Assembly: GCF_008728515.1 (NCBI RefSeq)
Contig: NC_044979.1
Coordinates: 167,069,537 to 167,133,536, forward strand
Source of the DNA: Papio anubis
Lineage: Eukaryota; Chordata; Mammalia; Primates; Cercopithecidae
Reading direction: 5' to 3'
DNA: 64,000 bases
Shown here: positions 22,133 to 32,714 of the stretch, piece after piece
Layout of the letters: each line of letters starts with the position of its first letter
Numbering within the stretch: position 1 is the stretch's first letter
The notes under the pieces: model-generated
What the model saw: the letters and a program-made list of their open reading frames with translations, nothing else
What the model was told of the DNA's origin: nothing
The model's database searches: none
Position numbers and translations under genes: made by a program

Positions 22133-23112
22133 GGAAAATAATAAAATAATACTGCGAGCAGACAGTTTGGAGTGGCTTAGGCCAGAGACACATAAGAAAT
22201 CAGCTAAAAGCCACCTGGCAGGCTGCTGCCCAGATGTGACCCCATGAGCCACGGTGCTTGGAGAGCTGCCTGTTTAGAAAGGGCTTATTCCAGACAAGTA
22301 AAGCTGGGGGCTTGGAAAAACATGTTCTATCAAGTTTCAGCCTAAATTGGACAGAACTTTCACATAAAATAAATTATGTGATTGATTTACAAGCCACAAT
22401 TCCCCATCGCCCTGTTCCCCCAAGCTGATACTGCTGGTTCTACGACTGAATCACGTGATATACTGGCACACCCGTCCTCCATCTGACTGTCACAACCTGC
22501 TAAGCCCTCAGGAGGATATCCCATTCCTCGGAAGGACAAACCCTAACATAAACAGCATCCAACCCTCTTCAGCGGCAGCCTCCCTCCCTTGGAGATAACA
22601 GCCAACAAGCCATTTAGCGGTGTGTCACTGAAGGAAAGAGATTCTTGGATCTATGGAAGAGCTTTCCGAGATGATCACAGATGATTCCAGCAGCGAGCAA
22701 TTCTGAACGAAGAAATGAACCTTCTCACCAGCCTAGACTTGCCGTGTTCAACTTTATGGGAGTTGAGCAAGTTCTCAGACAACCATAGAAAGGGAAGGGA
22801 AGGTCCTTCTGTCCCCCGGAAGCCAGGCTGAGAAGATGGTGAGCTCATCTGGCTTCCCATTTGGCAAAGATACCTTGAGCATTGGCTCTGTCATTCAATG
22901 AGCAAAGCCCTGGAAAGACACAGCTGAGGAGCTCCCAGTCCAAGATGGAGGGTCCATGACAAACACTCAAGTAATCTGGGGGAGGATTTGATCGGGCACA
23001 CCTGTGTATGTCCTGTACCCCATCTCCCTGGGGTGCTACAAATGTGAGTGCACATTCGTACTTGACATAAGGGTGTGACAAGTCAAGACACGGGATGAGA
23101 AAACAGGGTCCT
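22133..23112. other. single-copy DNA
   Basis: About 1 kb with no recognised repeat, exon or RNA gene. Confidence 0.5.
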
Positions 23113-23405
23113 GGCCAGGCACAGTGGCTCACGCCTGTAATCTCAGCACTTTGGGAGGCTGAGGTGGACAAATCGCTTGAGCCCAGGAGTTTGAGACCAG
23201 CCTGGGCAACATGGTGAGATCGCATCTCTACAAAAAATACCAAAAATTAGCCGGGCGTGGCAGTACACGCTGCTCGAGGGCAGGAGGATCACTTGAGGCC
23301 AGGAGTTCAAGGTTATGGTGAGCAATGATCACGCCACTGCTCTCCAGCCTGGACCAGAGAGCAAGATCCTGTCTCTGAAAAAAAATTAAGATTAAAAAAA
23401 AAAAA
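23113..23405 (+). mobile_element. Alu, older, first of three in a row
   Basis: From 'ggccaggcacagtggctcac' to 'gaaaaaaaattaagatta' and an A tail. A deletion near 23270 removes part of the right arm start. Confidence 0.94.
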
Positions 23406-23689
23406 GGCCGGGTGCGGTGGCTCACGCCTGTAATCCCAGCACTTTGGGAGGCCAAGGTAGGCAGATCACAAGGCCAGGAGTTCAAAACCAGCCTGGCCGA
23501 CATGGTGAAACCCCGTCTCTGCTAAAAATACAAAAATTAGCCAGGTGTGGTGGCATGCCCCTGTAATCCCAGCTACTCGGGAGGCTGAGGCAGGAGAATT
23601 GCTTGAACCTGGGAGGCGGAGGTTGCAGTGAGCCAAGACCGAGCCACTGCACTCCAGCCTGGGTGATAGAGCAAGACTCTATCTCAGGG

Positions 23690-23721
<32 letters not shown>
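23406..23721 (+). mobile_element. Alu, second of three
   Basis: Full length. Starts directly in the A tail of the previous Alu and ends in (CAAAA)n. Confidence 0.96.
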
Positions 23722-23722
<1 letters not shown>

Positions 23723-23723
23723 C

Positions 23724-24032
23724 GGCTGGACGCGGTGGCTCACACCTGTAATCCCAGCACTTTGGGAGGTCAAGGTGGTGGATCACCTGAGGTCAGGAGT
23801 TCAAGACCAGCCTGGCCAACATGGTGAAACCCTGTCTCCACTAAAAATACAAAAATTAGCTGGGCATTGTGGTAGGCACCTGTAATCCCAGCTAGTCAGA
23901 GCCTGAGGCAGGAGAATCACTTGACCCCAGGAGACAGAGGTTGCAGTGAGCCAAGATCCCACCAGTGCACTCCAGCCTGGGTGACAGAGCGAGACTCCGT
24001 CTCAAAAAATAAAATAGAATCAATAAAAACAA
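23724..24032 (+). mobile_element. Alu, third of three
   Basis: Full length. Starts three bases after the (CAAAA)n tail and ends in an A-rich tail 'aaaaaataaaatagaatc'. Confidence 0.95.
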
Positions 24033-24094
24033 AGAGGCGTGGCAGCAAAGGAGGAAGGGTACACCCTTGGAAAGGCCAGCTCGCTATCAGAAAG

Positions 24095-24262
24095 CTGGAT
24101 TCGGGCCCAGCTCTTCACTGACAGGCGGCATGTGACTGGGCCAGCTACTTCACTCCTGAAACTCAGTTTTCCCTGGAAAGAACAACTGTGACATTCAAAA
24201 AGGTGAAGTTGCAAGTGTCTAACACAGCATCTGCCATGTAGTAGACCCCTGGCCAACGATGC
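24095..24262 (+). mobile_element. MIR
   Basis: 'cggcatgtgactgggccag', 'aaactcagttttccctgga' and 'cagcatctgccatgtagtag' follow the MIR order. Confidence 0.65.
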
Positions 24263-24299
24263 TCTTCCCCTTTGTCATCAGGCCAAGCACATAAGTCCT

Positions 24300-24865
24300 C
24301 TGTTAGGGGTTTAATTGGATCCAATTTTAAAAATTAAATTAATTTTTTAAATTTTTTTTTAAAATTAAATTAATTTTTTAATTTAATTTTTCAAATTTTT
24401 GTTTAAATTTTGTTAATTTTTTTAATTGGATCTCCCAGAAAGATATGTTGAAGTCCTTACTTTACAACCCCAGTAGCTTGGAATGTGACCTTATTTGGAA
24501 ATAAGGTCACTGCAGATGTAATCAAGTTGAGAAGAGGTCACACGGGAGCACAGCAGTCTAAAATCCAGTATGGTTAGCATCCTCAGAAGGAGGAGAAGGG
24601 CAGACAGAGACACACAGGGACAATGGAGGCACAAAATGGAGGGAGGCCTCTACAAGTCAAGGAACTCCAAGGCTTACAGAAAAACCACCAGAAATCAGGA
24701 AGAGGCATGGAACTGACGGTCCCACGGAGTCCTCAGAATGAACCTACCTGGCCGACATCTTGATTTTGGACTTCTGGCCTCCAGAATTGTGAGAGGATCC
24801 ACTTCTGTTGTTGGAAGCTACCAGTTTGTGCTATGTTATAACGGCAGTCCGAGGAAACAGCTACA
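24300..24865 (+). mobile_element. MLT1 (MaLR) LTR with AT-only insert
   Basis: 'aaagatatgttgaagtcct', 'tggaatgtgaccttatttgg', 'cactgcagatgtaatcaag', 'gacttctggcctccagaatt' and 'gtgctatgttataacggcag' are in MLT1 order. The first 20 bases are split from the rest by the AT insert at 24322-24420. Confidence 0.88.
24322..24420. repeat. AT-rich insert between 12-base direct repeats
   Basis: About 99 bases almost wholly A and T, with 'aaaattaaattaattttt' present twice and self-complementary. It is flanked by perfect direct repeats tttaattggatc (24310-24321 and 24421-24432). Confidence 0.85.
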
Positions 24866-25520
24866 TCCTCCTCCCCTCTACAAAAACCAAATTCTTGACT
24901 TGCCTGAGAAAACAGGACACTTTTACAAAAGCAACTAATAAATAACATTTCAGGAAAGGCTATCTTTGCTAACAAGCCCTGGCAGCAGAAAGAGAAACGT
25001 GGGCGTTTTGTTGGTTCTTTTTTTTCCCTCTCTCCTCCTCCCTGCCCCTCTCATATTGGACCTGCCACCATTTGGGGTTGTTTAATGATTCCCCCAAGGG
25101 ATAAAGATACAGCTAAAGAAGGACCTTCAAACGCAGTCCAGAAGGTCAGGACCACACACTCCGTTACCGCAGAGGCTGGTTCACACCCCACGTACATTGC
25201 ACCTTCCAGGAGCCCTTGCCAATGCTGCTCAGTTACAATGGTGAAGAACCGGGGGGCTGGAATTTTTTTGTGTGAAATGTAATCAGCTCTCAGCAAACCA
25301 CAGGTCCATCAGGATGGAAAGAAGAGAGAGGGAAAGAGTCAATGCAAAGCAGAAAATCACTCTTCCAGGCATCTACACAGCTAAGAGGAAAAAAGTAACC
25401 TTTGGGCCTGACTGACCAAAGTGACCCAAGCTCGATGGCTTTCTTTGGCCTTTCATATCTACCTGTTGTTCTCTCAAGACAAAACTGGTATTTCTCACTG
25501 GAACCCACCAAATCCATGAA
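24866..25520. other. single-copy DNA
   Basis: No recognised feature. Confidence 0.5.
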
Positions 25521-25834
25521 GTGTTTTTGTTTGTTTGTTTGTTTGTTTGTTTGAGACAGGGTCTTGCTCTGTTGCCCAGGCTGGAGTGCAGTGGTGCGAT
25601 CTTGGCTCGCTGCAACCTCCGCCTCCCAGGTTCAAGCGATTCTCCTGCCTCAGCCCCCAGAGTAGCTGGGATTACAGGCATCCACCATCATGCCCGGCTA
25701 ATTTTTGTATTTTTAGTAGAGACGTAATTTCACCATGTTGGCCAGGCTGGTCTCGAACTCCTGACCTCAGGTGATCTGTCCACCTCGGCCTCCCAAAGTG
25801 CTGGGATTACAGGCATGAGCCACTGCCCCCAGCC
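25521..25834 (-). mobile_element. Alu, full length
   Basis: A (GTTT)n tail, then 'gagacagggtcttgctctg', to 'gagccactgcccccagcc'. AluS type. Confidence 0.96.
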
Positions 25835-26180
25835 TCATAAAATGGTTTTTGCCAGTAACAAGCCATTTGCTTGGAAATGTGGGACCAGTGGGCTGAATGC
25901 CCCATCTGCAGCCATCTGGGAATTCAATCAGAGTAAGACTAAGAGCAGGCACTGCCTTGTCCATCCTATTTATTCTCCCCCAGGTTTCACTTAGCTGTTT
26001 TGAGAGCTGGGGGAAAGTTCCCGTGTCAAGGAATTCAACGGGCAGAATTAATGACTCAATAGCTTCAGTTCTAATAAGCTTACCAAACCAGTCTGCCAAG
26101 TAACATATCTTAAAGGAAAAAAAAGGTAAAGGGAGAAATACCAGAGAGGACATTTCAGGGCCCACAAACACTGTCAGGAA
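25835..26180. other. single-copy DNA
   Basis: No recognised feature. Confidence 0.5.
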
Positions 26181-26192
26181 GGAAGCAATTTT

Positions 26193-26370
26193 GTTATTTG
26201 TTTTTTATTTAATCATCTTTTGAGACAGGGTCTCGTTCTGTTGCCCAGGCAGGAGTGCAGTGAGGCAATCTAGGCTCACGGCAGCCTCGAACTCCTGGGC
26301 TCAGGCAATTATCCCGGCCTCAGCCTCCCAAGTGGCTGGGATTACAGGTGTAAGCCACCGCACCCAGCCT
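26193..26370 (-). mobile_element. free left Alu monomer (FLAM-like)
   Basis: A single-arm element, 'gagacagggtctcgttctg' to 'gccaccgcacccagcc', with no second arm. It is flanked by a perfect 12-base TSD ggaagcaatttt (26181-26192 and 26371-26382). Confidence 0.9.
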
Positions 26371-26382
26371 GGAAGCAATTTT

Positions 26383-26888
26383 AAGAGAGGACTGACTTCT
26401 TTGTCCATTACTACCATAACCACCACCATCACCCACCACTTCCTACCTCCCTCCCCGAAATCTGGGTCAGCCAGCACCAAGCATGAGGAAAACGGAACTA
26501 AGGACAGGATTTCAGCTAGAAAAAAAAGGAGATCACGAAGCCTAGAGGAGTTTCTGCTCCATTCCGGAAGCTGCCTTAAGATGTATTTTGCCCAGATCAT
26601 CTGTCTTGAGTTTCCTGGTTCACTCTGGATTGCACCCTTTAAAGCATTTCGTAGTTTCCCTTTACGCTCAGATCCTAATGATTCAAGGATTGCTAATCCA
26701 GGTGGCCATACTCTCCAATTCTGGTTGCCTGCCATTTCTCTGCTTAGGATCATCCCATCAGAGGGACAGCAAAGGAAGTTTAAAGAAAGCCAATCAGTCA
26801 AGCAAGGCACCCTCATATTCCAACCTCTTACTTGAGTTAGGATGATGAAATTGACTTGGCAGGAGTCAATTCAAAAATAGAGAAAAAA
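26383..26888. other. single-copy DNA
   Basis: Contains an ACC-rich run at 26409-26440. The 171- and 191-codon open frames here draw partly on the adjacent Alu monomer and have no domain. Confidence 0.5.
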
Positions 26889-26889
26889 A

Positions 26890-27183
26890 AGGAGTGGCGC
26901 AATGGCTCATGCCTGTAATCCCAACACTTTACGAGGCCAAGGCAGGAGGATCACTTGAGGTCAGGAGTTCAAGATCAGCCTGGCCAACATGGTGAAACCC
27001 CATCTCTACTAAAAATACAAAAAATTAGCCGGGCATGGTGGCGCATGCCTGTAATCCCAGTTACTCAAGAGGCTGAGGCAGGATAATTGCTTGAACCCGG
27101 GAGGCAGAGGCTGCAGCGAGCCAAGATCGCACCACTGCACTCCAACCTGGGCAATCATCTTTTTTAAAAAAAAAAAAAAAAAA
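26890..27183 (+). mobile_element. Alu
   Basis: A slightly diverged start 'ggagtggcgcaatggctcat', then a full body to 'ccaacctgggcaatcatc' and an 18-base A run. Confidence 0.94.
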
Positions 27184-27207
27184 GGAAAGAAAGGTAGGGA
27201 AAGAGAA

Positions 27208-27304
27208 AGCACCAGGCATGGTGGCTCAGAGCTGTAATACCAGCACTTTGGGAGGCTGAGACAGGCAGACTGCTTGAGGCCAGGACTTCGAGACCAGCCT
27301 TGCT
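27208..27304 (+). mobile_element. Alu left-end fragment
   Basis: 'gcaccaggcatggtggctca' to 'cttcgagaccagcctt', then it stops. Only about 95 bases of the left arm remain. Confidence 0.9.
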
Positions 27305-27399
27305 CCCTGGACATTGAAAAAGGCCTTGCTCCGTATTGTTCACTTTGACTACAACAGTCAGGTCTGGATCATATGCATGCAAGGAGGCAGGCAATGAAA

Positions 27400-27643
27400 C
27401 GGGAAGGGAAGGGGAAGGGAAGGGGAAGCGGAAGCGGAAGCGGAAGGGGAAGGGGAAGCGGAAGGGGAAGGGGAAAGGGAAGGGAAGGGAAGGGAAAGGA
27501 GGAGAGAGAAAGTGAGGAGAAGAAGAGGGGAGGGGAGGGGAGGGAAAGAAAGACAGAGACAAAAGAAAAGGAAGGAAGGAAGGAGAAAGAAAGGAAAGAA
27601 GAAAGAAAGAGAGAGAGAGAGAGACAGAAAGAAAAGTGAAGAA
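27400..27643 (+). repeat. polypurine tract (GGGAA)n/(GGAAGC)n/(GAAA)n
   Basis: About 245 nearly pure purines. The first half includes rare C in 'gggaagcggaagcggaagcg' units; the second half is GAAA/GGAA/GA. It follows an Alu fragment by about 95 bases. The open frames within it are artefacts. Confidence 0.96.
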
Positions 27644-29164
27644 ATCTGAAATCAGTCAGCGTGCCAAACTACACTTGCTTTTCTCTGACAAAACCAAGAT
27701 GACAGGTTGTCGGGATCCAGCACTGTGGTTCCTGCATGAAAACAGTGGCTGATAGTATCAGCACCCATAATACGTCTTCATCGTCACAGTCCACCCTCAG
27801 AAGACTGGAGAAGTTGAAAGACCAGGAGAAACACCACCATTTGAGACATCACTAGCCTAAAATAAACAGGTTAATTTATGTTTTAAAACAATAATAATAA
27901 GTGAGGGCCAGACTATGTACCCTTCCACGTTCAAACTTCTAAGCACGATTTGATAGACGAACTGTCCCGGGTATTCCAGGGAAGAGCTGGGATCAGCCCA
28001 TCCACTTTCCCAGAGCAGATCTCTAATGCTTATATGGTTTCATTCACAAAAGGATAAAAGAGTAACTGTCCCTTCTGTTAATCCCTGCCCAATCTTACAG
28101 TGAACAGGAGCCTGGATCTTCCAGACGAAGCATGAACGCTCTCCACGTTAAGCATGGGCATGCGGAGGGCTGGCATGCTGTCTGCCTTGACTTGCTGAGA
28201 AGTGACAGGTTCCTGCTTGCCTACATAGGCGTTACAGGGCAACCCAGGCCTACAACGAACAACAGCCTGAGATGGGTTGCCTTTGCAGGTAAAAGGGAGA
28301 TCTGATTTAATCTTCACAGAAATGCAAGGGTGCATCCAGAAGAGTAGGCACGTCCGCTGAGAAGCGAGGAATCCAACCCTTTGGGGTAATGCATTCCCCA
28401 ATACTTTTCAAGGATGGGCTGCCACTACGTCAAAAAGAAGGTACGACAAGTTCACAACCTGGCAATTTCAGAAGCCACCTTGAGAGCAACGCACCACTCC
28501 TCCAAGTTCAAGAATGCCAATGTAAGAAGCAGAAGCAATATGGGGAGCTGGGATGTAGGTCGCTCCTCTGTTAGATCTGAAAAGACTAAAACATGAAAAG
28601 TTCCAAAGCTGGGAAAGTTCCTACTCCCCAGTTAGCTCATCCCAGTGGAACCAAGGCTAGTTCTCCAGGTCAATGTCTCTGACTGCACCACAGGCTGATG
28701 AGTTCTGCAGTGGGGGGGGAAATGCAGGAACTCAATTTGGTTTTTCTGTGTTCAGATTCCAAGTCATCCCCTTCTTCTTTGGATGTTAAAGTAGTACTCA
28801 CAGGCCTGAATTTTTTCAGGATCTCATGCTTACTAATAAGCACTGTTACTAAAAAAAAAAAAAAAAAAAAAAAAATCTTTTAAAGAAACCTGACCCTTCT
28901 CCCAGAAGCTAAGAACTTAATGGCTATGGTCTCCTCCACATAATAGACACTCCACCCCTGATACTGCTAGACAGAAATGACCTCTTTTAAAGAAATTAGC
29001 AAGTACCTTCAACAAATTTGTTATTAGCCTCTGACAGCCCCACACTGGAGACCTCAGAAGCACCAAAAATAAAAAGATACGATCCCTGTCATATAGGGAC
29101 TTAGGACGCAGAAGTGAGGCCCCCCTGGGTCTAAAGCAGCATCCCATGGTGTGTAAGAACAAAC
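27644..29164. other. single-copy DNA
   Basis: 1.5 kb without recognised repeats except a 25-base A run at 28851-28875. Short open frames at 28078-28596 lack domains. Confidence 0.5.
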
Positions 29165-29325
29165 CAGATTCAATCCCAACTCAGTCACTGACTGGCCGTG
29201 TGACCACAAGGCCATGCAAGCTACTTAACCCTCAGTTTCCTCACCTACAAGATAGAGATCGTGAATCCACCTCCCAGTGTTGACATAGGATCATGCAAAA
29301 ACGCGTAGCTCTCCACAGGAGATAT
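29165..29325 (+). mobile_element. MIR
   Basis: 'ctcagtcactgactggccg', 'gtgaccacaaggccatgcaa' and 'cttaaccctcagtttcctca' match the MIR core. Confidence 0.85.
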
Positions 29326-29742
29326 TATCATCAGCATGAATAATTAGATGCTAAGACCAAGAAGTATAAATGTTAAAGGATAGGAAAGGTCAAGGAAATG
29401 TTAAAACTAGAAGACCTGGAAACTGGATAAACAAAGAGTAAAGAGAGATCAAGGAAAAAAAAAAAGCAAATGTATTCTTCCTAAGCCAAACTCACTGGTG
29501 TCATTCACAAACACAAGGAATTCTTGACCAAAAAGATGACTAAGATAACTGCTTTAACAGCATACTCTGGAGCCCACGGAATTGGGAGAGTACCCATTGA
29601 GTACAGATATTGCAGAGAATTGTGGGGGGAAAAAATCAGTGAATCAGCATTACCATCTTAGATGTTTAAAGCCTCTGAAGTTTTCTTAGCTGGGAAGATC
29701 GTCAAAGGTTACTATTCCAGCTCCTTTTAAAAGCTGATGCCA
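29326..29742. other. single-copy DNA
   Basis: No recognised feature. Confidence 0.5.
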
Positions 29743-30026
29743 GGCCGGGTGCAGTCGCTCACGCCTGTAATCCTAGCAATTTGGGAGGCTGACGCGGGCA
29801 GATCACCTGAGGTCGGGAGTTCAAGACCAATGTGGCCAACATGGTGACACCCCGTCTCTACTAAAAATACGAAAATTAGCCAGGCGTGGTGGCGGGCGCC
29901 CGTAGTCCCAGCTACTCAGGAGGCTGAGGCAGGAGAATTCCTTGAACCTGGGAGGCGGAGGTTGCAGTGAGCCAAGATCTTGTGCCACTGCACTCCAGTC
30001 TGGGCGACACGGTGAGACTCTGTCTC

Positions 30027-30054
<28 letters not shown>
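29743..30054 (+). mobile_element. Alu, full length
   Basis: From 'ggccgggtgcagtcgctcac' to a 28-base A tail. 'ctgatgcc' flanks both sides (TSD). Confidence 0.97.
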
Positions 30055-30058
<4 letters not shown>

Positions 30059-30062
30059 ATGC

Positions 30063-30135
30063 CCACAACAGGAAACCACTGACTTGCTCAAGGTCCCACA
30101 GCTTGCTGGAGACAGCTCTGATTATAACCCAGGCA
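30063..30135 (-). mobile_element. MIR fragment
   Basis: 'gcccacaacaggaaaccact' with 'ttgctcaaggtcccacagct' resembles the reversed MIR core. Confidence 0.5.
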
Positions 30136-30284
30136 CTGATGGCTGCTCTCATAGTTTTCTGCCCAGCACGACTACTTCTCTTCACAGCAGGAAATCAGCC
30201 ACCTACACAGGCTCCCTCACCATTTCCATCTCTCTTCCCATCCTTAATAGCACTCTCTCTAAACTCATGCACTCTCACACGTAC

Positions 30285-30314
30285 ACACACACACATACAT
30301 ACACGCATACACAT
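30285..30314 (+). repeat. CA/CATA microsatellite
   Basis: A short imperfect 'cacacacacacatacatac' run. Confidence 0.85.
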
Positions 30315-30354
30315 CTTTTTCCTCTTCTTTTTGCTTCTTTCCATATCTTTTTTA

Positions 30355-31239
30355 AAGGCATAGTGAAATACACATACCATAACATTTATCATCTTAACTC
30401 TTCTTAAGTGTACAGTTCACTGTTATTAAGTACATTCACATTATTGTGCAAATATCACCAGCATCCATCTTCCGAACTCTTTCAATCTTGCTAAACTGAA
30501 AGTCTATACCCATCCAACACAAACTCCCTTGAATTTCACTACTCTGGGTCCCTCATACAAGTGGAATCACATAGTATTTCTCTTTGTGACTGGCTTATTT
30601 TACTTAACATAATGTCTTCAAGGTTCATTCATGTTGGAGCATGTGTCAGAATTTCCTTCCTTTTTGGCCAGGCACAGTGGCTCATGCCTGTAATCCCAGC
30701 ACTTTGGGAGGCTGAAGCAGTTGGATCACTCAAGGTCAGGAGTTCAAGACCAGCCCGGGCAACATGGTGAAACCCCATCTCTATTAAAAATACAAAACTT
30801 AGCCAGGCATGGTGGCACAAGCCTGTAATCCTAGCTACTTGGGTGGTTGAGGCAGGAGAATCTCTGTAACCAGGAGGCAGAGGTTGCAGTGAGCCAAGAT
30901 CCAGAGGTTGCAGTGAGCCAAGATCGTGCCACTATACTCCAGCCTAGGCAACAGAGGGAGACCCTGTCTCAAACAAACAAAAAACTTCCTTCTTAAGGCT
31001 AAATCATATTCCATCATATGTATACACATTTTGTTGACCCATTCAATCAACAGACACTTAGGTGGCTTCTACTTTTGACTATTGTGAATAATGCTGTTAT
31101 GTGCGTGGGTATGCAAGTATCTCTCTAAATATCTGCTTTCAATTCTTTTGGGTAGAGACCCAGAAGTGAAATTGCTAGATCATATGGTAATTCTATTTTT
31201 AATTTTTTGAGGTGCATGCACCTTTTTAAATTTTCTTTT
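30355..31239 (-). mobile_element. L1M fragment, split by an Alu
   Basis: 'acataccataacatttatc', 'gtggaatcacatagtattt', 'ttcatgttggagcatgtgtc', then after the Alu 'aaatcatattccatcatatg' and 'ttgggtagagacccagaag'. This is the well-known reversed L1 ORF2 end text. No intact reverse transcriptase frame remains. Confidence 0.88.
30666..30977 (+). mobile_element. Alu with internal 24-base tandem duplication
   Basis: Inserted in L1M with 'ttccttc' on both sides. A unit beginning 'agaggttgcagtgagccaag' occurs twice in a row (30879-30902 and 30903-30926). Confidence 0.95.
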
Positions 31240-31552
31240 TCTTTTCTTTTTTTTTTTTTTTTGAGACAGAGTCTTGCTCTGTCACCCAGGATGAAGTGCA
31301 GTGGAAGGATCTCAGCTCATGAAACCTCTGCCTCCCAGGTTCAAGCAATTCTCTTGCCTCAGCCTCCTGAGTAGCTGGGATTACAGGCACCTGCCACCAT
31401 GCCCCACTAATTTTTTTGTATTCTTAGTAGAGACGGGGTTTCACCATGTTGGCCAGGCTGGTCTTGAACTCCTGACCTCAGGTGATCCGCCCACCTCAGC
31501 CTCTCAAGTGCTGGGATTACAGGTGTGAGCCTGTAAAAGGGACCGTGCCTGG
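31240..31552 (-). mobile_element. Alu with a hairpin at its 5' end
   Basis: A T-tract, then 'gagacagagtcttgctctg', to 'gggattacaggtgtgagcc'. An extra 'tgtaaaaggga' precedes the expected 'ccgtgcctgg', giving a perfect inverted repeat with the flank. Confidence 0.93.
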
Positions 31553-31614
31553 TCCCTTTTAAAATTATACCACTCTTCTCCACAACTACAGCTAATAGCA
31601 AAGTATGATTTCTT

Positions 31615-31830
31615 TTTTATTCAACTAATGTTTATTCAGCACCAATTATATGATAGGCCTTGGGCTATGTACCAGGGATACAATCAATCATGACCTCAAG
31701 TCATGGTCCCCATCCTCTTGGGACTCACGGTCTAGCAGGAGGGACAGACAGGAATCAGATCACAGGCAGCTATCTGGAGCAGACAGACAACAGTGAAACT
31801 GACGCAGGCAGCAGTAACTCTGCCATCAAT
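31615..31830 (-). mobile_element. old repeat, L2-like
   Basis: 'ttcaactaatgtttattcag', 'taggccttgggctatgtacc' and 'gggactcacggtctagcagg' follow a widespread ancient repeat text, probably L2 3' end reversed. Confidence 0.5.
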
Positions 31831-31877
31831 CATATCATGGGAAGGTGTTTTAGAGTGGTAGCCCAGGGGTAGGTCTG

Positions 31878-32312
31878 TGCTGTGGGTTGAATTGACAGCC
31901 TTAAAAGGTATGTTGAAGTCCTACCCCTCCCAGAACCTGTGACTGTGACCCAACTAGAAATAGGGTCTTTGTAGACATAATCAAGTTAAGATGAAGTCGT
32001 ACTGGCTTAAGGTGGGCCCTATTCTAATGACCAATATCCTAATAAAAAGAGGGAGACTTGGACACAGACATGGGGAAGGAGGACATGGAAGACACAGGCA
32101 GGGACAGGAAGGACGCAGCTGCACACTGAGGAAGCCACCAGAAGCTGGAAGAGGCAAGGACATGTTCTTCCCTAGAGCCTTCAGAGTGAATGTGGCCCTG
32201 CTCACACCTCAGTCGTGAACTTCGAGCCTCCTGAACTGTGGGAGACTACATTTCCATTGCTTGACAATCCCCTCCATGGTACCCTGTTAGCACAGCCCTA
32301 GGAAACCCTACA
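31878..32312 (+). mobile_element. MLT1 (MaLR) LTR
   Basis: 'tgctgtgggttgaattgac', 'gtatgttgaagtcctacccc', 'taatcaagttaagatgaagt', 'gagggagacttggacacaga' and 'cgagcctcctgaactgtggg' follow MLT1 order over nearly the full length. Confidence 0.92.
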
Positions 32313-32421
32313 GGATGGAATGTGGCAAAGTCCTAGGTCGGATTATTTTCTACCTTTCCTTGGAGTGGAGAGGAAAGAGATAAGAGAAATAAAGAACTAG
32401 GTTTTCATATTGAAATTTCTT

Positions 32422-32714
32422 TGTTTTTTTTTTTTGAGACAGAGTTTGGCTCTTGTTGCCCAGGCTGAAGTGCAATGGTGCGATGTTGGCTGACCGCAAC
32501 CTCCGCCTCCCTGGTTCAAGCAATTCTCCTGCCTCAGCCTCCTGAGTAGCCGGGATTACAGGCAAGTGCCACCACGCCTGGCTAATTTTGTATTTTTAGT
32601 AGAGATGGGGTTTCTCCATGTTGTCAGGCTGGTCTCGAACTCCTGACCTCAGGTGATCTGCCCACCTCCGCCTCCCAAAGTGCTAGGATTACAGGCGTAA
32701 GCCACCGCGCCCGG
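32422..32714 (-). mobile_element. Alu, full length
   Basis: A T-tract to 'gccaccgcgcccgg'. Flanks ttgaaatttct and tttaaatttct form a TSD. Confidence 0.96.
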
